A stretch of 64,000 bases of DNA from Litsea cubeba (lineage: Eukaryota > Streptophyta > Magnoliopsida > Laurales > Lauraceae): positions 32,177,599 through 32,241,598 of the forward strand of contig CM022951.1 of NCBI GenBank assembly GCA_012931725.1, given 5' to 3'. Shown here piece by piece: positions 10,032 to 22,074 of the stretch. The notes under the pieces were generated by a model that saw nothing but the letters and a program-made list of their open reading frames with translations, made no database searches and had not been told where the DNA came from. How positions within the stretch are numbered: the stretch's first letter is position 1; the number at the start of each line of letters is the position of its first letter. The position numbers were made by a program, and so were the translations under genes.

Positions 10032-12676
10032 ATGGACAAATCTGAGGTTACCTTGATTAAATTCACTGGAAAAAATTATCCCGCATGGTCTTTTCAATTT
10101 CAAATCTACTTAGAAGCCAAGGAATTGTGGGGATTTGTTTCTGGCACCGATTATAAACCTACTGAGGATGAGAAAAAGATTTCTTCTTGGCATACCAAAG
10201 ATGCCAAAATCAAAACCTGGATTCTAGGATCTGTCGAGCCTCATCTGATAATGAACCTCAAACCCTACCCCACTTCTAAAGACATGTGGGAGTATTTGCA
10301 GCAAGTGTACCATCAAGATAACTCTGCTCGTCAATTTCACCTTGAATGTGCGATTGCTGAATATGCACAAGGAACCTTGTCGATTCAAGACTACTATTTG
10401 GGATTCCGGACCCTATGGTCAGAATACGATAGGATTAAGTATGTTGGTGTGGCTGCCAACGTTTTGATTGTCATTCGTGATCTTCAGGCCGCTAGTCAGC
10501 GGGATCAATTTTTAATGAAATTACGGAATGAATATGAAAGTGTCCGCTCTGCCCTGATGAATCGGACACCTCTACCTTCCTTGGCTGTCTGTCTGAATGA
10601 ACTCTTACGCGAGGAACAGCGCATGGCAACCTCAGCCCATATAGCTCAACAAAAGGATGAGACCTATTCCGTCGCGTTTTCAGCCACTAAGGCTTCTCAG
10701 CCTCTGCCTCGAGACTTGAGCAAAACACAATGCTACAGCTGCCAGAAATTTGGGCATCTTGCATCTCAATGCAAACAGAAAGTCTGCAGTTACTGTAAAC
10801 AGTCGGGACATATCATCTCTGAATGTCGCCGCCGTCCACCACGTTCGTCGACACAATATCAGACTTCCCAGCCTTCGGCTCGGCAGTATCAGACTCCGCA
10901 GTCTCCGACTCCGCATGCTTATGTGGCTTCCTCGGTTATGCCTGTTCCTACATCAGCACCTCCACAGCCTGGGCCCTCATCATCTTTTACTCCTGAATTG
11001 GTTCAACAAATGATTATCAATGCCCTCTCTGCCTTTGGTCTCTCAGGTAAGTCCCCTTCATCTTCTACTTGGTTCCTTGATTCCGGGGCGTCTAATCATA
11101 TGACGTATTTCCACACCCCTCTCTCCAATATGACTAGTTACAATGGCCATCTTCAAATCCAAACTGCTGACGGTGGACATGTTCCTATTACTGCTATCGG
11201 AGATATCCCTGGTCCCATCCCATTGAGAAATGTTTACCATTGTCCTAATTTAACTTCCAACCTATTGTCCGTCGGGCAACTTGTTGAAAATAATTGTAAC
11301 ATCTCTTTTTCTTCTTCTGGTTGTGTTGTGCAGGACCAGATGTCCGGGAAGGAGATCGCGAGGGGACCTAAGTGTGGACGCTTATTTCCGCTGGATTTTT
11401 CTAAATTTTCTAGGAATCAATTCGACAATAATGTGTTTTGTTTTTCTCTTAGAGATAATTGCCGGTTGTGGCATAATAGACTCGGACATCCTAATTCCAA
11501 GGCTTTGTCCCTTATGTTAAATTCTGGTTTATTAAATAAATCTGTTGGTTTATCTTCTTGTATGCATTTTGATTGTGCTACTTGTAAAATGGGAAAGAGC
11601 AAAACTCTTCCGTTTCCTCATTCCACTTCACACACCTCTCAGTGTTTTGATTTAGTTCATAGTGATGTATGGGGAATTACTCCAGCTCTTTCCCACGCTC
11701 ACTACAAATATTTTGTGACTTTTCTTGATGATTTCAGTCGGTTCACATGGGTCTACTTTCTACATTCAAAATCTGATGTTTTTAATGTTTTTAAGATCTT
11801 TTTAACTTATGTTGAGAATCAATTTTCGACGTGCATTAAAATCTTGCGATCTGATTCAGGCGGAGAATATGTATCCTCATATTTTCAACAGTTTTTGCAA
11901 AACAAAGGTATTATTTCTCAAAGATGTTGTCCTTATACTCCCCAGCAGAATGGAATCGCTGAAAGAAAAAATAGACATCTCCTTGATGTTACTTGTTCCC
12001 TTCTTGAATCATCGGTTCCTACCCGTTTTTGGGTTGAGGCACTGGCTACGGCAGCTCATGTTATTAATCGTATGCCATCAACCTCCATTGAGAATCAAAG
12101 CCCATATTACCGATTGTACAAGACCTCTCCATCCTATGATGATCTTCATGTTTTTGGCTCCATTTGTTTCGTGCACTTGCCTCCTTCTGAGAGGACAAAA
12201 CTAACGGCACAATCAGCTCAGTGTGTGTTTTTAGGTTATGCACCCTTCCAGAAGGGGTTTCTTTGTTATGATCCTCACATTCGTCGTTTACGTACTTCTA
12301 GGAATGTCGTTTTTTTTTTAACAACAGTATTTTTTTTCAAAAACACATTGATCCTCCTAACTCCTCTTTGGTGTCTTTACCTGGTTTTTCTGACAACACC
12401 TCTGTTGTTCGTTTCAATCCTAACTTTGTGTATCACAGACGGAACAGAGAAGCGCCTCCCAGGGATCCCCCTCCTGATCTTCCTCCGACATCCAGTCCAC
12501 CTTAGGCACTTGGTCTATCTGGCCCCCTTCATTGCGTCGCTCCACTCGCATTTCAGTCCCACCCGACCGCTATGGGTTCCCCCATACTTCCTTAATGGCC
12601 ACTTTGTCTTCTTCCTCCATTCCCCAATCCTATTCTCAGGCTGTGCAGGATACATGTTGGAACAAGGCTATGCAAG
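10032..12676 (+). pseudogene. Copia 1 gag-pol, 5' part (gag, zinc knuckles, protease, integrase)
   Basis: The frame opens at ATG 10032 (MDKSEVTLIKFTGKNYPAW); an upstream in-frame ATG at 9984 is unlikely because copia 2 starts at the same MDKSE. Order: gag domain (residues about 1-210), CCHC knuckles CYSCQKFGHLASQC and CSYCKQSGHIISEC, protease DSGASNHMT, GAG-pre-integrase LWHNRLGHP, integrase with HSDVWG, SDSGGEY and QQNGIAERKN. After about 12310 a small indel in a T-rich stretch throws the frame off relative to copia 2. The gypsy insertion then cuts the gene at 12681. Confidence 0.92.
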
Positions 12677-12681
12677 ATGAA

Positions 12682-14933
12682 TGTCACGACCCAAATCCTG
12701 GGGCCCTGTCAGATCTCTGGATCGTGATAACTTGGATAATATTTACCAGGCATTAGTCAAATAATTCACATAAGCATTTGGCATTTAAAAACAAATAATA
12801 ATTTCATTAATCAAATAGTTGTAACTACTCAAACTTTACTATGTTCGATCTGCATCAATAGTGTACTAAAACATCAAATAATATTCCTAAACCATGCTAA
12901 TCCTTTTATCTACTAAAATATCTTTTCTCGTGCACTCTTGTCAGCCACGCATATTGAAATTCACGTGCTGATCATCGTTCCGCTCTGTCCCGCCCGCAGC
13001 TTGATTACCTGAAGGGGGTAACACAACATCAGTACTACTGGTGAATGAATATTCCTAAATTACACAAATCATATAAATATAACATCACATGATTTAACAA
13101 GTCTAAATCAATAATCAAGTATTATTTAGATTCTTTCACACACAATCCGTGCCCATGCACAACACCACGCCTCAAAGGCCTCATCGTATACATGTATACC
13201 GGTCACCATGACCCTGTCTCATCAGACACGTCCACCAAGGACCAGCCATCAAAGTGGCTCATCACGTCCATTAAGGACCCGCCGCTATACCGGCCATCAT
13301 GGCTCGAAGCCATCCATCCTCCGGACACCAGTCCAACATATGAAACCCAAATACATTGTATCTCATACTTATATTTCAACCGAAAACATAAACAATAATT
13401 AATATAAATAAGTGCACATGCATGGCAGCGTGGGCCCAACCCTAACACCATTCAGATTGATCATTGCCCCCATCTAAGCATATTTAGCATTGATTGGTAT
13501 AGGGGTGTCCCATATTCAACATTTATTTACTCACTGTCCATATAATTAATCACAATCTACATAGTTAATCATACTCATGTAATTAATTACAATCTACATA
13601 ATTAATCATAATCATGTAATTGATCATAGTCTACATAATTAATCATAATCATGTAATTGATCATAGTCTACATAATTAATTCCTAATCTACATAGGCCTT
13701 GATTAATCTCAGTAAGAAGATTAATTTTCAACACATATAAGGTCCTGGTTGTCCTTTATAAATTCCACTCAGGCCACAGTTACATATACAGAGCCTATGA
13801 ACATAACTGTTTCACGCCTCTAATTTCTTGATGTACAATCCAGTGGGTCCCACTAGATGTAATCAAGATCAGCCATCTAGGTATGTGTCGCCCAAGACTG
13901 ATGCACACTGCCAATGGTTCTGATCCACTATTTGATCATGTACTGGGGTCCATAAACCCAAAACAACATTCAGGTGGGATGACGCCTGGATTTTCTTGAT
14001 TTCAATGTGCAGTGGGTCCCACTGGTCAAATCTCTAGATCTCCATCTACACTACAGTCGACCAAGGGCTCCTTACAAGATATGGGGTTCTGATCCATCAT
14101 CCAATCACAATGTGGGGTCCACAAATCAAAATCGGTAATCTACTGATTTGTCCCCAAATCACGCCTGACATCTTTTGAACACATTGATCAGTGGGTCCCA
14201 CTGATTCAATTCTTAGATGTCCATCTACACAGTGGTCGACCACAACTCCTCTCACAGATGTGGGGTCTTGATCACTAATCAGATCAATAGATGGGCCCCA
14301 CAACTCCTTTATATCACTCTGTATCATTGTCGACAAGCCTCTGGTTCTGTATATTGCACAAAATTCAACAATTCAAGGAGAAACAAGAGTTATCAACTCT
14401 CTAGCATTATACTCTTCACAGTCAAGATGATATCAGACCCAAGACCAAGAGTTTGAGTGTAACCCATAGATACAGGAACCATTACTGTACTACAGAATTT
14501 CAATTCAACAGATTCATGCACCAACGTCAATCTTCTAATTAAAACATCAAGGTATTTAGGAAGATCCACTCACCTTTGATACACAATTGTCTCCTTTGAC
14601 ATCAACAGCCTTCTCCTTCTTCTCCTAATTTGCAATCCACAAGATTCTCAGACTTTCTCCAATGAATAGAATATCACAAAGGGTCGTTGGTTCCCATATA
14701 TAAAGGGAGAGATGGGAATTCCAATCACTTTCAAACTTTCCTTCTAGAGTTGTTTTACAACTCTCTTCTTTCCCAATTCTCTCTCACGTGGGATACTTTC
14801 TAAGTCATACTAAAAGTCCAGACTTCTATTGCATTATAACTTGGCTCAAATATCATTACAACTTGGGCCAAGCTATAATTAAAATACTACCTGGGCCAGA
14901 CCAATCCTAGGCCCAAGTACTCAGGATATTACA
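12682..14933 (-). repeat. Gypsy 3' LTR (left copy)
   Basis: Plus strand begins TGTCACGACC and ends GGATATTACA; in element orientation it begins TGTAATATCC. 2,252 bp, with internal minisatellite at 13545-13690. Confidence 0.95.
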
Positions 14934-14950
14934 TACTCCCCTCCTTGGGA
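14934..14950 (-). other. Gypsy polypurine tract
   Basis: In element orientation CCAAGGAGGGGAGTA lies directly before the 3' LTR. It primes plus-strand synthesis. Confidence 0.85.
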
Positions 14951-14966
14951 AATTTGGTCCTCCAAA

Positions 14967-17900
14967 TTAAAACATACCTGGGACAAAAAGATGCGGATAC
15001 TTGCTCCGAACGTCGTCCTCGAGCTCCCAGGTGACCTCCTTTGGATCATGATGTGTCCATAACACCTTAACAAGTCGGACTATTCGTCGCCGTAACACCA
15101 TGTCCTTGGTGTCTAAGATTGCAATAGGTCTCTCTTCATAGGATAAATTAGGTTGTAAATCCATTGTCATAGGATCAAGTACATGAGATGGGTCCGGTTC
15201 ATACTTCTTCAACATTGACACATGAAATACTTTGTGAACACAAGCTAACTGTGATGGAAGGTCCAATTCGTAAGCATTCCCATCGCTTACACGTCCTGTA
15301 ATCTTGAATGGTCCGATGTATCGCGGGCTGAGCTTTCCTTTCTTGCCAAATCGCATCAGTCCCTTAGTTAGAGAGACTTTGAGGAATACTGAGTCACCGA
15401 CCATAAATTCCAATTCTCGTCGGCGTTTGTCAGCATAACTCTTCTGGCGACTCTGAGCAGTCTTTAACCGATCCCGAATTTTCATAATGTTCTCAGTAGA
15501 AGTTTGCACCCATTCAAGGCCTAAAATTCGTCGATCGCCCACTTCTTCCCAACAAATCGGAGAACGACAACTCCTACCATACAAAGCCTCAAAAGGAGCC
15601 ATCTGAATACTCGAATGATAACTATTGTTGTAAGCAAACTCTGCTAATGGTAACTGCTCATCCCAACTGTCTGTGAAATCTATGGCACAGGCTCGAAGCA
15701 TATCCTCCAACGTTTGATTTGTTCTTTCCGTCTGCCCGTCTGTCTGGGGGTGATATGCAGTGCTAAAATGCAATTTAGTACCCATAGCCTTTTGCAAGCT
15801 TTTCCAAAATTGTGAAACAAACCTAGTATCTCTGTCGGAGACGATTGATGCTGGAACGCCATGTAATCGCACGATTTCCCGAACATAAGTTTTGGCCAGT
15901 TGTTCCATCGTGGTTTTTCCTTTTAATGGTAAAAAGTGTGCCGATTTAGTCAATCGATCCACGATTACCCAAATTATTTCATTATGCCTTGAAGTTCTAG
16001 GAAATCCGGAAATAAAATCCATAGTGATATGCTCCCATTTCCATTCGGGTATTGGCAACGGCTGCAGTAATCCCCCCGGCTTTCTATGATCAGCCTTCAC
16101 CTGTTGACAAGTGAAACAACGGCCGACAAATTCAGTGACATCATTTTTCATTCCAACCCACCAAAATCTGATTTTTAAATTTTGATACATCTTAGTACTC
16201 CCTGGATGGATAGTATATCTTGTATGATGGGCTTCTTTCAAAATTTCATCTTTGATTTCTCGAACATGTGGTACACAGAGTCTGCCTCGGAAATATAATA
16301 CACCATTAACAATAGAGAAATCTGGTTTATTGTCCATCTTGTCGAAGATATCTGTCAATGCTTTATCGTCCCGCTGGTGGTCCTTTATTCTTTGTATTAA
16401 TTCGGGTTGAACCTTGAAACTTCCCAATAATACTTTGTTGTCAATAGACCATAAGTTAAAATCCAAATCTTTGATCTCTTCAAGCAATCTCCATTCCGAT
16501 GTCAAACAAGCCATCTGTGCTGATTTTCTGCTCAAGGCATCAGCTACAACATTCGCCTTTCCTGGATGATAAAAGATTGAGAAATCATAGTCCTTGAGAA
16601 ATTCCATCCATCTCCGTTGTCTCAAGTTCAACTCCTTTTGAGAAAACATGTACTTGAGACTCTTATGATCGGTATACACTTCAAATTCTTCTCCGTAAAG
16701 ATAGTGCCTCCAAATTTTTAATGCAAATACCACAGCTGCTAACTCAAGGTCATGCGTAGCATAATTTTGTTCATGGACTTTTAGCTGTCTGGAAGCATAC
16801 GCAATCACCTTTCCATGCTGCATGAGAACACACCCTAGTCCTTGCAACGACGCATCACAGTAGATCACAAATCCTCCACTCCCAGCGGGGAGGGTAAGTA
16901 TTGGTGCCGATGTGAGCTTACCTTTCAAAGTTCGGAAGCTATCTTCACAGTTCTCATTCCAAATAAACGGGACATCTTTCCTTGTGAGTCTGGTAAGTGG
17001 CCCAGCAATTGTAGAAAATCCTTGCACGAACCGTCGATAATAGCCTGCCAAGCCTAAGAAACTTCGAACTTCGGACACATTTGCAGGTCGCTTCCAATTC
17101 GTAACTGCTTCAATTTTAGTAGGATCTACTGATAGTCCTTCTCCTGAAATAATGTGGCCCAAAAAGGTGACTTGTGTAAGCCAAAAATCACACTTACTTA
17201 GCTTGGCATACAGCTGGTTGTTCCTCAACAGCTGTAAGGAGATACGTAAATGTTCTTCATGTTCGCGCCATTCCTTAGAGTAAATCAAAATATCATCAAT
17301 AAATACCACCACAAATTTATCCAAAAAGGGTTGGAAAACTTGGTTCATCATTGCCATGAATGCGGCTGGGGCATTGGTTAAACCGAAAGGCATGACTAAA
17401 AATTCGTAGTGACCATTTCGCGTTCGAAATGCCGTCTTGGAAATATCTTCCTCCCTCACCCTTAGCTGATGGTAGCCGGATCGGAGATCAATCTTGGAAA
17501 AGTATTTCGCACCTTGTAGTTGATCAAACAATTCATCAATGCGAGGTAGAGGGTACTTGTTCTTGATAGTCACCTGATTTAACTGTCTATAATCAATACA
17601 CATTCTTAAAGTGCCATCCTTTTTCTTCACAAACAACACCGGTGCTCCCCATGGAGATACGCTAGGTCGGATGAATCCTTTTTCTAACAACTCCTCCAAT
17701 TGATCCTTGAGTTCCTTCAGTTCCGCAGGAGCCATTCGATAAGGTGCCTTAGAAATCGGGGCTGTTCCCGGCATTAACTCAATAGTAAAATCGACCTCTC
17801 GAATTGGGGGTAATCCAGGCAAATCATCCAAAAATACTTCCGGAAATTCCCTAACAACAGGGATATCTTCTAATCGGGGCTTCTGTTTATCTTCAGTGAT

Positions 17901-18371
17901 AAAAGCTATGAAGCCTTTGCACCCACTTCTTAATAGCTCAACTGCTTTGATGGCTGAGATGACTATTGACCTAACAGGTCTCCTCTTTCCCACCAAACTA
18001 ACCTGGGTAAATCCCCCCAGGTTAAACCGAACTACTTTATTAAAACAATCTAAAATAGCTCGATACCTAGCAAGCCAATCCATTCCCAAAATGACATCAA
18101 AGTCATTCATGTGTAATACTACCAGGTCTGCCGGCATCTGCACTTGTGCAATTTCTAGCATACAATCATAAAATATGGTGCTAGTACGAATGTGTTCACC
18201 CGTGGGTGTTGACACTACCAGTGCATGAATCAATGTTGAGGGGGAGTTTTCTATCTTAGCAGCAAAAGCATGAGAAACAAAAGAGTGCGTAGAACCAGAA
18301 TCGAATAAAGTACTAGCTTCATGACTGGAAATTAAAACCATACCCTCAACAACATTATTGGCCGTTTCCAC
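14967..18371 (-). CDS. Gypsy pol: protease, RT, RNase H, integrase, chromodomain
   Basis: The 1,134-codon open stretch given here starts at the first Met, but the reading frame is continuous with gag upstream, so the real product is a gag-pol polyprotein. Domains: protease with DSGSTHSFVS near residue 24 and VILGMDWL near 95; RT about 210-390 with FIDDIL near 357; RNase H from CDASLQGLG near 508; integrase zinc finger H...H...C..C about 710-760; catalytic residues D near 785, D near 845 and E near 881 (D-35-E spacing); a GPF module; chromodomain-like end from about 1077 (YEERPIAILDTK ... WELEDD). All catalytic motifs are present and there are no frameshifts. The chromodomain probably steers integration to particular chromatin. 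Confidence 0.95.
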   Translation of the reverse strand: METANNVVEGMVLISSHEASTLFDSGSTHSFVSHAFAAKIENSPSTLIHALVVSTPTGEHIRTSTIFYDCMLEIAQVQMPADLVVLHMNDFDVILGMDWLARYRAILDCFNKVVRFNLGGFTQVSLVGKRRPVRSIVISAIKAVELLRSGCKGFIAFITEDKQKPRLEDIPVVREFPEVFLDDLPGLPPIREVDFTIELMPGTAPISKAPYRMAPAELKELKDQLEELLEKGFIRPSVSPWGAPVLFVKKKDGTLRMCIDYRQLNQVTIKNKYPLPRIDELFDQLQGAKYFSKIDLRSGYHQLRVREEDISKTAFRTRNGHYEFLVMPFGLTNAPAAFMAMMNQVFQPFLDKFVVVFIDDILIYSKEWREHEEHLRISLQLLRNNQLYAKLSKCDFWLTQVTFLGHIISGEGLSVDPTKIEAVTNWKRPANVSEVRSFLGLAGYYRRFVQGFSTIAGPLTRLTRKDVPFIWNENCEDSFRTLKGKLTSAPILTLPAGSGGFVIYCDASLQGLGCVLMQHGKVIAYASRQLKVHEQNYATHDLELAAVVFALKIWRHYLYGEEFEVYTDHKSLKYMFSQKELNLRQRRWMEFLKDYDFSIFYHPGKANVVADALSRKSAQMACLTSEWRLLEEIKDLDFNLWSIDNKVLLGSFKVQPELIQRIKDHQRDDKALTDIFDKMDNKPDFSIVNGVLYFRGRLCVPHVREIKDEILKEAHHTRYTIHPGSTKMYQNLKIRFWWVGMKNDVTEFVGRCFTCQQVKADHRKPGGLLQPLPIPEWKWEHITMDFISGFPRTSRHNEIIWVIVDRLTKSAHFLPLKGKTTMEQLAKTYVREIVRLHGVPASIVSDRDTRFVSQFWKSLQKAMGTKLHFSTAYHPQTDGQTERTNQTLEDMLRACAIDFTDSWDEQLPLAEFAYNNSYHSSIQMAPFEALYGRSCRSPICWEEVGDRRILGLEWVQTSTENIMKIRDRLKTAQSRQKSYADKRRRELEFMVGDSVFLKVSLTKGLMRFGKKGKLSPRYIGPFKITGRVSDGNAYELDLPSQLACVHKVFHVSMLKKYEPDPSHVLDPMTMDLQPNLSYEERPIAILDTKDMVLRRRIVRLVKVLWTHHDPKEVTWELEDDVRSKYPHLFVPGMF

Positions 18372-18659
18372 ATCCTGATGGGTCAGAGCAAAGACTCTCC
18401 CATTCTGCTGTTGCCCAGCTTGGTTCCCCCCCTGATTATTCCTGCCTTGATTGTAATATTGTCCTTGCGGTGGGTTCTGCTGGTTTCCTCGGTGCTGGTA
18501 GGTCTGATTCTGTTGGTAGGGGCGTTGGTTCTGTGGACGCTCCTGTTGACGATCCTGTTGATTCTGTCTAAAGGGTTGTCCTTGTGTCTGGTTCTGATTC
18601 CTTCCTTGCCTTCTAGGACAGTCCTTTACCTGGTGTCCTTCCTGCCCACAGCCGAAACA
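18372..18659 (-). other. Gypsy gag/pol linker in frame after the TGA
   Basis: The frame stays open from the TGA to the pol Met. It encodes a further zinc knuckle (CFGCGQEGHQVKDCP) and then a long Gln/Asn/Arg-rich low-complexity tract. This links gag to protease without a frame change. Confidence 0.85.
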
Positions 18660-19661
18660 TCAGCCCTTTCTTTTGTTTTGATTTCTTTCCCTAGCCTCCG
18701 GACAATCCTTTACTTTGTGACCTCCCTTTCCACAGCCAAAACACACTCCAGATTTCTTTCGACATTGACTTGTTTCATGGAACCCTTCACAATGATTACA
18801 TACTGGTTTAGTCCCCGTTTTCTGTTTCTTGTTGGGAAACTGGTGTTTAGAATTATCTGATTTGCCCTCTGTTGTCACCAGTTGGGTTTCCCTCTTTATA
18901 TCTTCGATTGCTTCCTCAGACACGAATGCTTTCTTTAGAGCCTCCGCATAAGTCTTCGGCTCGTGCAGCTTCACATCTTTCTTAATGTCCGGTCGCAGGC
19001 CATTAACAAATCGCTCCATCTTTTCCTCTTCTGTAGCCACTAATGTTTCTGCGAAGTGAGACAGTTCGGTGAACTTGATAGCATACTTGGCTACAGTAAG
19101 GTTGCCTTGCACCAATGTTTCAAACTCCCTCTTCTTCTGCGCCCGAATGTGATCCGGTATAAACTTCTTTATAAATTCGCGCTTGAAGAAGGTCCAAGTG
19201 ATCTCTGCTTCTTGCCCATTAAAAGACCTCTTGGCTGCTTTCCACCACTCCTTCGCATCGCCTTCTAGTTTGAAAGCGGCTAATATAGCTTTCTGTTGTT
19301 CAGTACACCCCATGACCTCGAAGATGCCTTCCATATGTTCTGCCCATTTATTCGCATCCCATGGGTTAGTGGTCTCCTCAAAACACTTTGGGCGAAATTC
19401 GTTGAATCTCTTGTATAGAGTATCCCTCTCACGATTTCTGCCTCCGTTATTGCTGCCTTCGCCTGATCCACCTTTGTTATTGCTATTTCTCTCGCCATTC
19501 TCACTTTGGAGTTGGTGAATAGCTGAAATCTGTTCTTGAACCTGCGTATATGCTTTCAAAAAGCTTTCAAACATCTGCCTGCCGTACTCCGGCATTTCCA
19601 TACTTCCATTGTTCTGCTGAATATTGTTATTTTCATTCTCGTTTTCCTCAACGTTAGCCAT
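18660..19661 (-). CDS. Gypsy gag (capsid and two zinc knuckles), ends at in-frame TGA
   Basis: 333 codons from ATG 19661. Retrotransposon gag domain with FEVMGCTEQQK, AFKLEGDAKEWW and WTFFKREFIKKF (residues about 105-180). Then CX2CX3HX4C (CNHCEGFHETSQC) and CX2CX4HX4C (CFGCGKGGHKVKDC) knuckles. The frame stops at TGA 18660-18662 right after KRKG and resumes in the same frame with a copy of the second knuckle. The stop could be a mutation or a readthrough site controlling the Gag to Gag-Pol ratio; the sequence alone does not decide. Confidence 0.92.
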   Translation of the reverse strand: MANVEENENENNNIQQNNGSMEMPEYGRQMFESFLKAYTQVQEQISAIHQLQSENGERNSNNKGGSGEGSNNGGRNRERDTLYKRFNEFRPKCFEETTNPWDANKWAEHMEGIFEVMGCTEQQKAILAAFKLEGDAKEWWKAAKRSFNGQEAEITWTFFKREFIKKFIPDHIRAQKKREFETLVQGNLTVAKYAIKFTELSHFAETLVATEEEKMERFVNGLRPDIKKDVKLHEPKTYAEALKKAFVSEEAIEDIKRETQLVTTEGKSDNSKHQFPNKKQKTGTKPVCNHCEGFHETSQCRKKSGVCFGCGKGGHKVKDCPEARERNQNKRKG

Positions 19662-19807
19662 CTTCTTATTTTTCCTGCAAAGGAAATAAATTGTAAGCTA
19701 AAGGATTAATAGCAACATATCTTTCTTAAGTTTCTACTGCTGATACCCCATCGTCCTCACCACGTGGCCTATGGGTTGCTAATTCTTTTAATTGCCCAAA
19801 ACCTTAT

Positions 19808-19819
19808 GCTCTGATACCA
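19808..19819 (-). other. Gypsy primer-binding site (initiator tRNA-Met)
   Basis: In element orientation TGGTATCAGAGC lies three bases after the 5' LTR end (...GTGACA AAG). Confidence 0.92.
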
Positions 19820-19822
19820 CTT

Positions 19823-22074
19823 TGTCACGACCCAAATCCTGGGGCCCTGTCAGATCTCTGGATCGTGATAACTTGGATAATATTTACCAGGCATTAGTCA
19901 AATAATTCACATAAGCATTTGGCATTTAAAAACAAATAATAATTTCATTAATCAAATAGTTGTAACTACTCAAACTTTACTATGTTCGATCTGCATCAAT
20001 AGTGTACTAAAACATCAAATAATATTCCTAAACTATGCTAATCCTTTTATCTACTAAAATATCTTTTCTCGTGCACTCTTGTCAGCCACGCATATTGAAA
20101 TTCACGTGCTGATCATCGTTCCGCTCTGTCCCGCCCGCAGCTTGATTACCTGAAGGGGGTAACACAACATCAGTACTACTGGTGAATGAATATTCCTAAA
20201 TTACACAAATCATATAAATATAACATCACATGATTTAACAAGTCTAAATCAATAATCAAGTATTATTTAGATTCTTTCACACACAATCCGTGCCCATGCA
20301 CAACACCACGCCTCAAAGGCCTCATCGTATACATGTATACCGGTCGCCATGACCCTGTCTCATCAGGCACGTCCACCAAGGACCAGCCATCAAAGTGGCT
20401 CATCACGTCCATTAAGGACCCGCCGCTATACCGGCCATCATGGCTCGAAGCCATCCATCCTCCGGACACCAGTCCAACATATGAAACCCAAATACATTGT
20501 ATCTCATACTTATATTTCAACCGAAAACATAAACAATAATTAATATAAATAAGTGCACATGCATGGCAGCGTGGGCCCAACCCTAACACCATTCAGATTG
20601 ATCATTGCCCCCATCTAAGCATATTTAGCATTGATTGGTATAGGGGTGTCCCATATTCAACATTTATTTACTCACTGTCCATATAATTAATCACAATCTA
20701 CATAGTTAATCATACTCATGTAATTAATTACAATCTACATAATTAATCATAATCATGTAATTGATCATAGTCTACATAATTAATCATAATCATGTAATTG
20801 ATCATAGTCTACATAATTAATTCCTAATCTACATAGGCCTTGATTAATCTCAGTAAGAAGATTAATTTTCAACACATATAAGGTCCTGGTTGTCCTTTAT
20901 AAATTCCACTCAGGCCACAGTTACATATACAGAGCCTATGAACATAACTGTTTCACGCCTCTAATTTCTTGATGTACAATCCAGTGGGTCCCACTAGATG
21001 TAATCAAGATCAGCCATCTAGGTATGTGTCGCCCAAGACTGATGCACACTGCCAATGGTTCTGATCCACTATTTGATCATGTACTGGGGTCCACAAACCC
21101 AAAACAACATTCAGGTGGGATGACGCCTGGATTTTCTTGATTTCAATGTGCAGTGGGTCCCACTGGTCAAATCTCTAGATCTCCATCTACACTACAGTCG
21201 ACCAAGGGCTCCTTACAAGATATGGGGTTCTGATCCATCATCCAATCACAATGTGGGGTCCACAAATCAAAATCGGTAATCTACTGATTTGTCCCCAAAT
21301 CACGCCTGACATCTTTTGAACACATTGATCAGTGGGTCCCACTGATTCAATTCTTAGATGTCCATCTACACAGTGGTCGACCACAACTCCTCTCACAGAT
21401 GTGGGGTCTTGATCACTAATCAGATCAATAGATGGGCCCCACAACTCCTTTATATCACTCTGTATCATTGTCGACAGGCCTCTGGTTCTGTATATTGCAC
21501 AAAATTCAACAATTCAAGGAGAAACAAGAGTTATCAACTCTCTAGCATTATACTCTTCACAGTCAAGATGATATCAGACCCAAGACCAAGAGTTTGAGTG
21601 TAACCCATAGATACAGGAACCATTACTGTACTACAGAATTTCAATTCAACAGATTCATGCACCAACGTCAATCTTCTAATTAAAACATCAAGGTATTTAG
21701 GAAGATCCACTCACCTTTGATACACAATTGTCTCCTTTGACATCAACAGCCTTCTCCTTCTTCTCCTAATTTGCAATCCACAAGATTCTCAGACTTTCTC
21801 CAATGAATAGAATATCACAAAGGGTCGTTGGTTCTCATATATAAAGGGAGAGATGGGAATTCCAATCACTTTCAAACTTTCCTTCTAGAGTTGTTTTACA
21901 ACTCTCTTCTTTCCCAATTCTCTCTCACGTGGGATACTTTCTAAGTCATACTAAAAGTCCAGACTTCTATTGCATTATAACTTGGCTCAAATATCATTAC
22001 AACTTGGGCCAAGCTATAATTAAAATACTACCTGGGCCAGACCAATCCTAGGCCCAAGTACTCAGGATATTACA
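19823..22074 (-). repeat. Gypsy 5' LTR (right copy)
   Basis: 2,252 bp, same length as the left copy. Differences read by eye fall near 20034, 20345, 20369, 21093, 21477 and 21834, all transitions. Confidence 0.95.

Larger units (their letters stand above)
12682..22074 (-). mobile_element. Ty3/gypsy chromovirus (Tekay-like), young and nearly intact, nested in copia 1
   Basis: Full-length 9,393-bp element on the minus strand with 2,252-bp LTRs at both ends, ATGAA target duplications (12677-12681 and 22075-22079), a tRNA-Met primer-binding site, and one continuous gag-pol frame broken only by a TGA at 18660-18662. By reading I find six differences between the LTRs, all transitions (about 0.27%), so the insertion is recent. 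The integrase ends in a chromodomain-like segment, and long LTRs with that layout are typical of Tekay/Del chromoviruses. Confidence 0.95.

Noticed and set aside
12318..12680. Frame change in copia 1 as a programmed frameshift
   Set aside because: Copia 2 of the same family reads straight through this region in one frame, so this is a lesion.
13192..13451. Short open frames conserved between 13.2 kb and 20.3 kb
   Set aside because: They are identical because the two LTRs are copies of each other; conservation reflects recent duplication, not coding.
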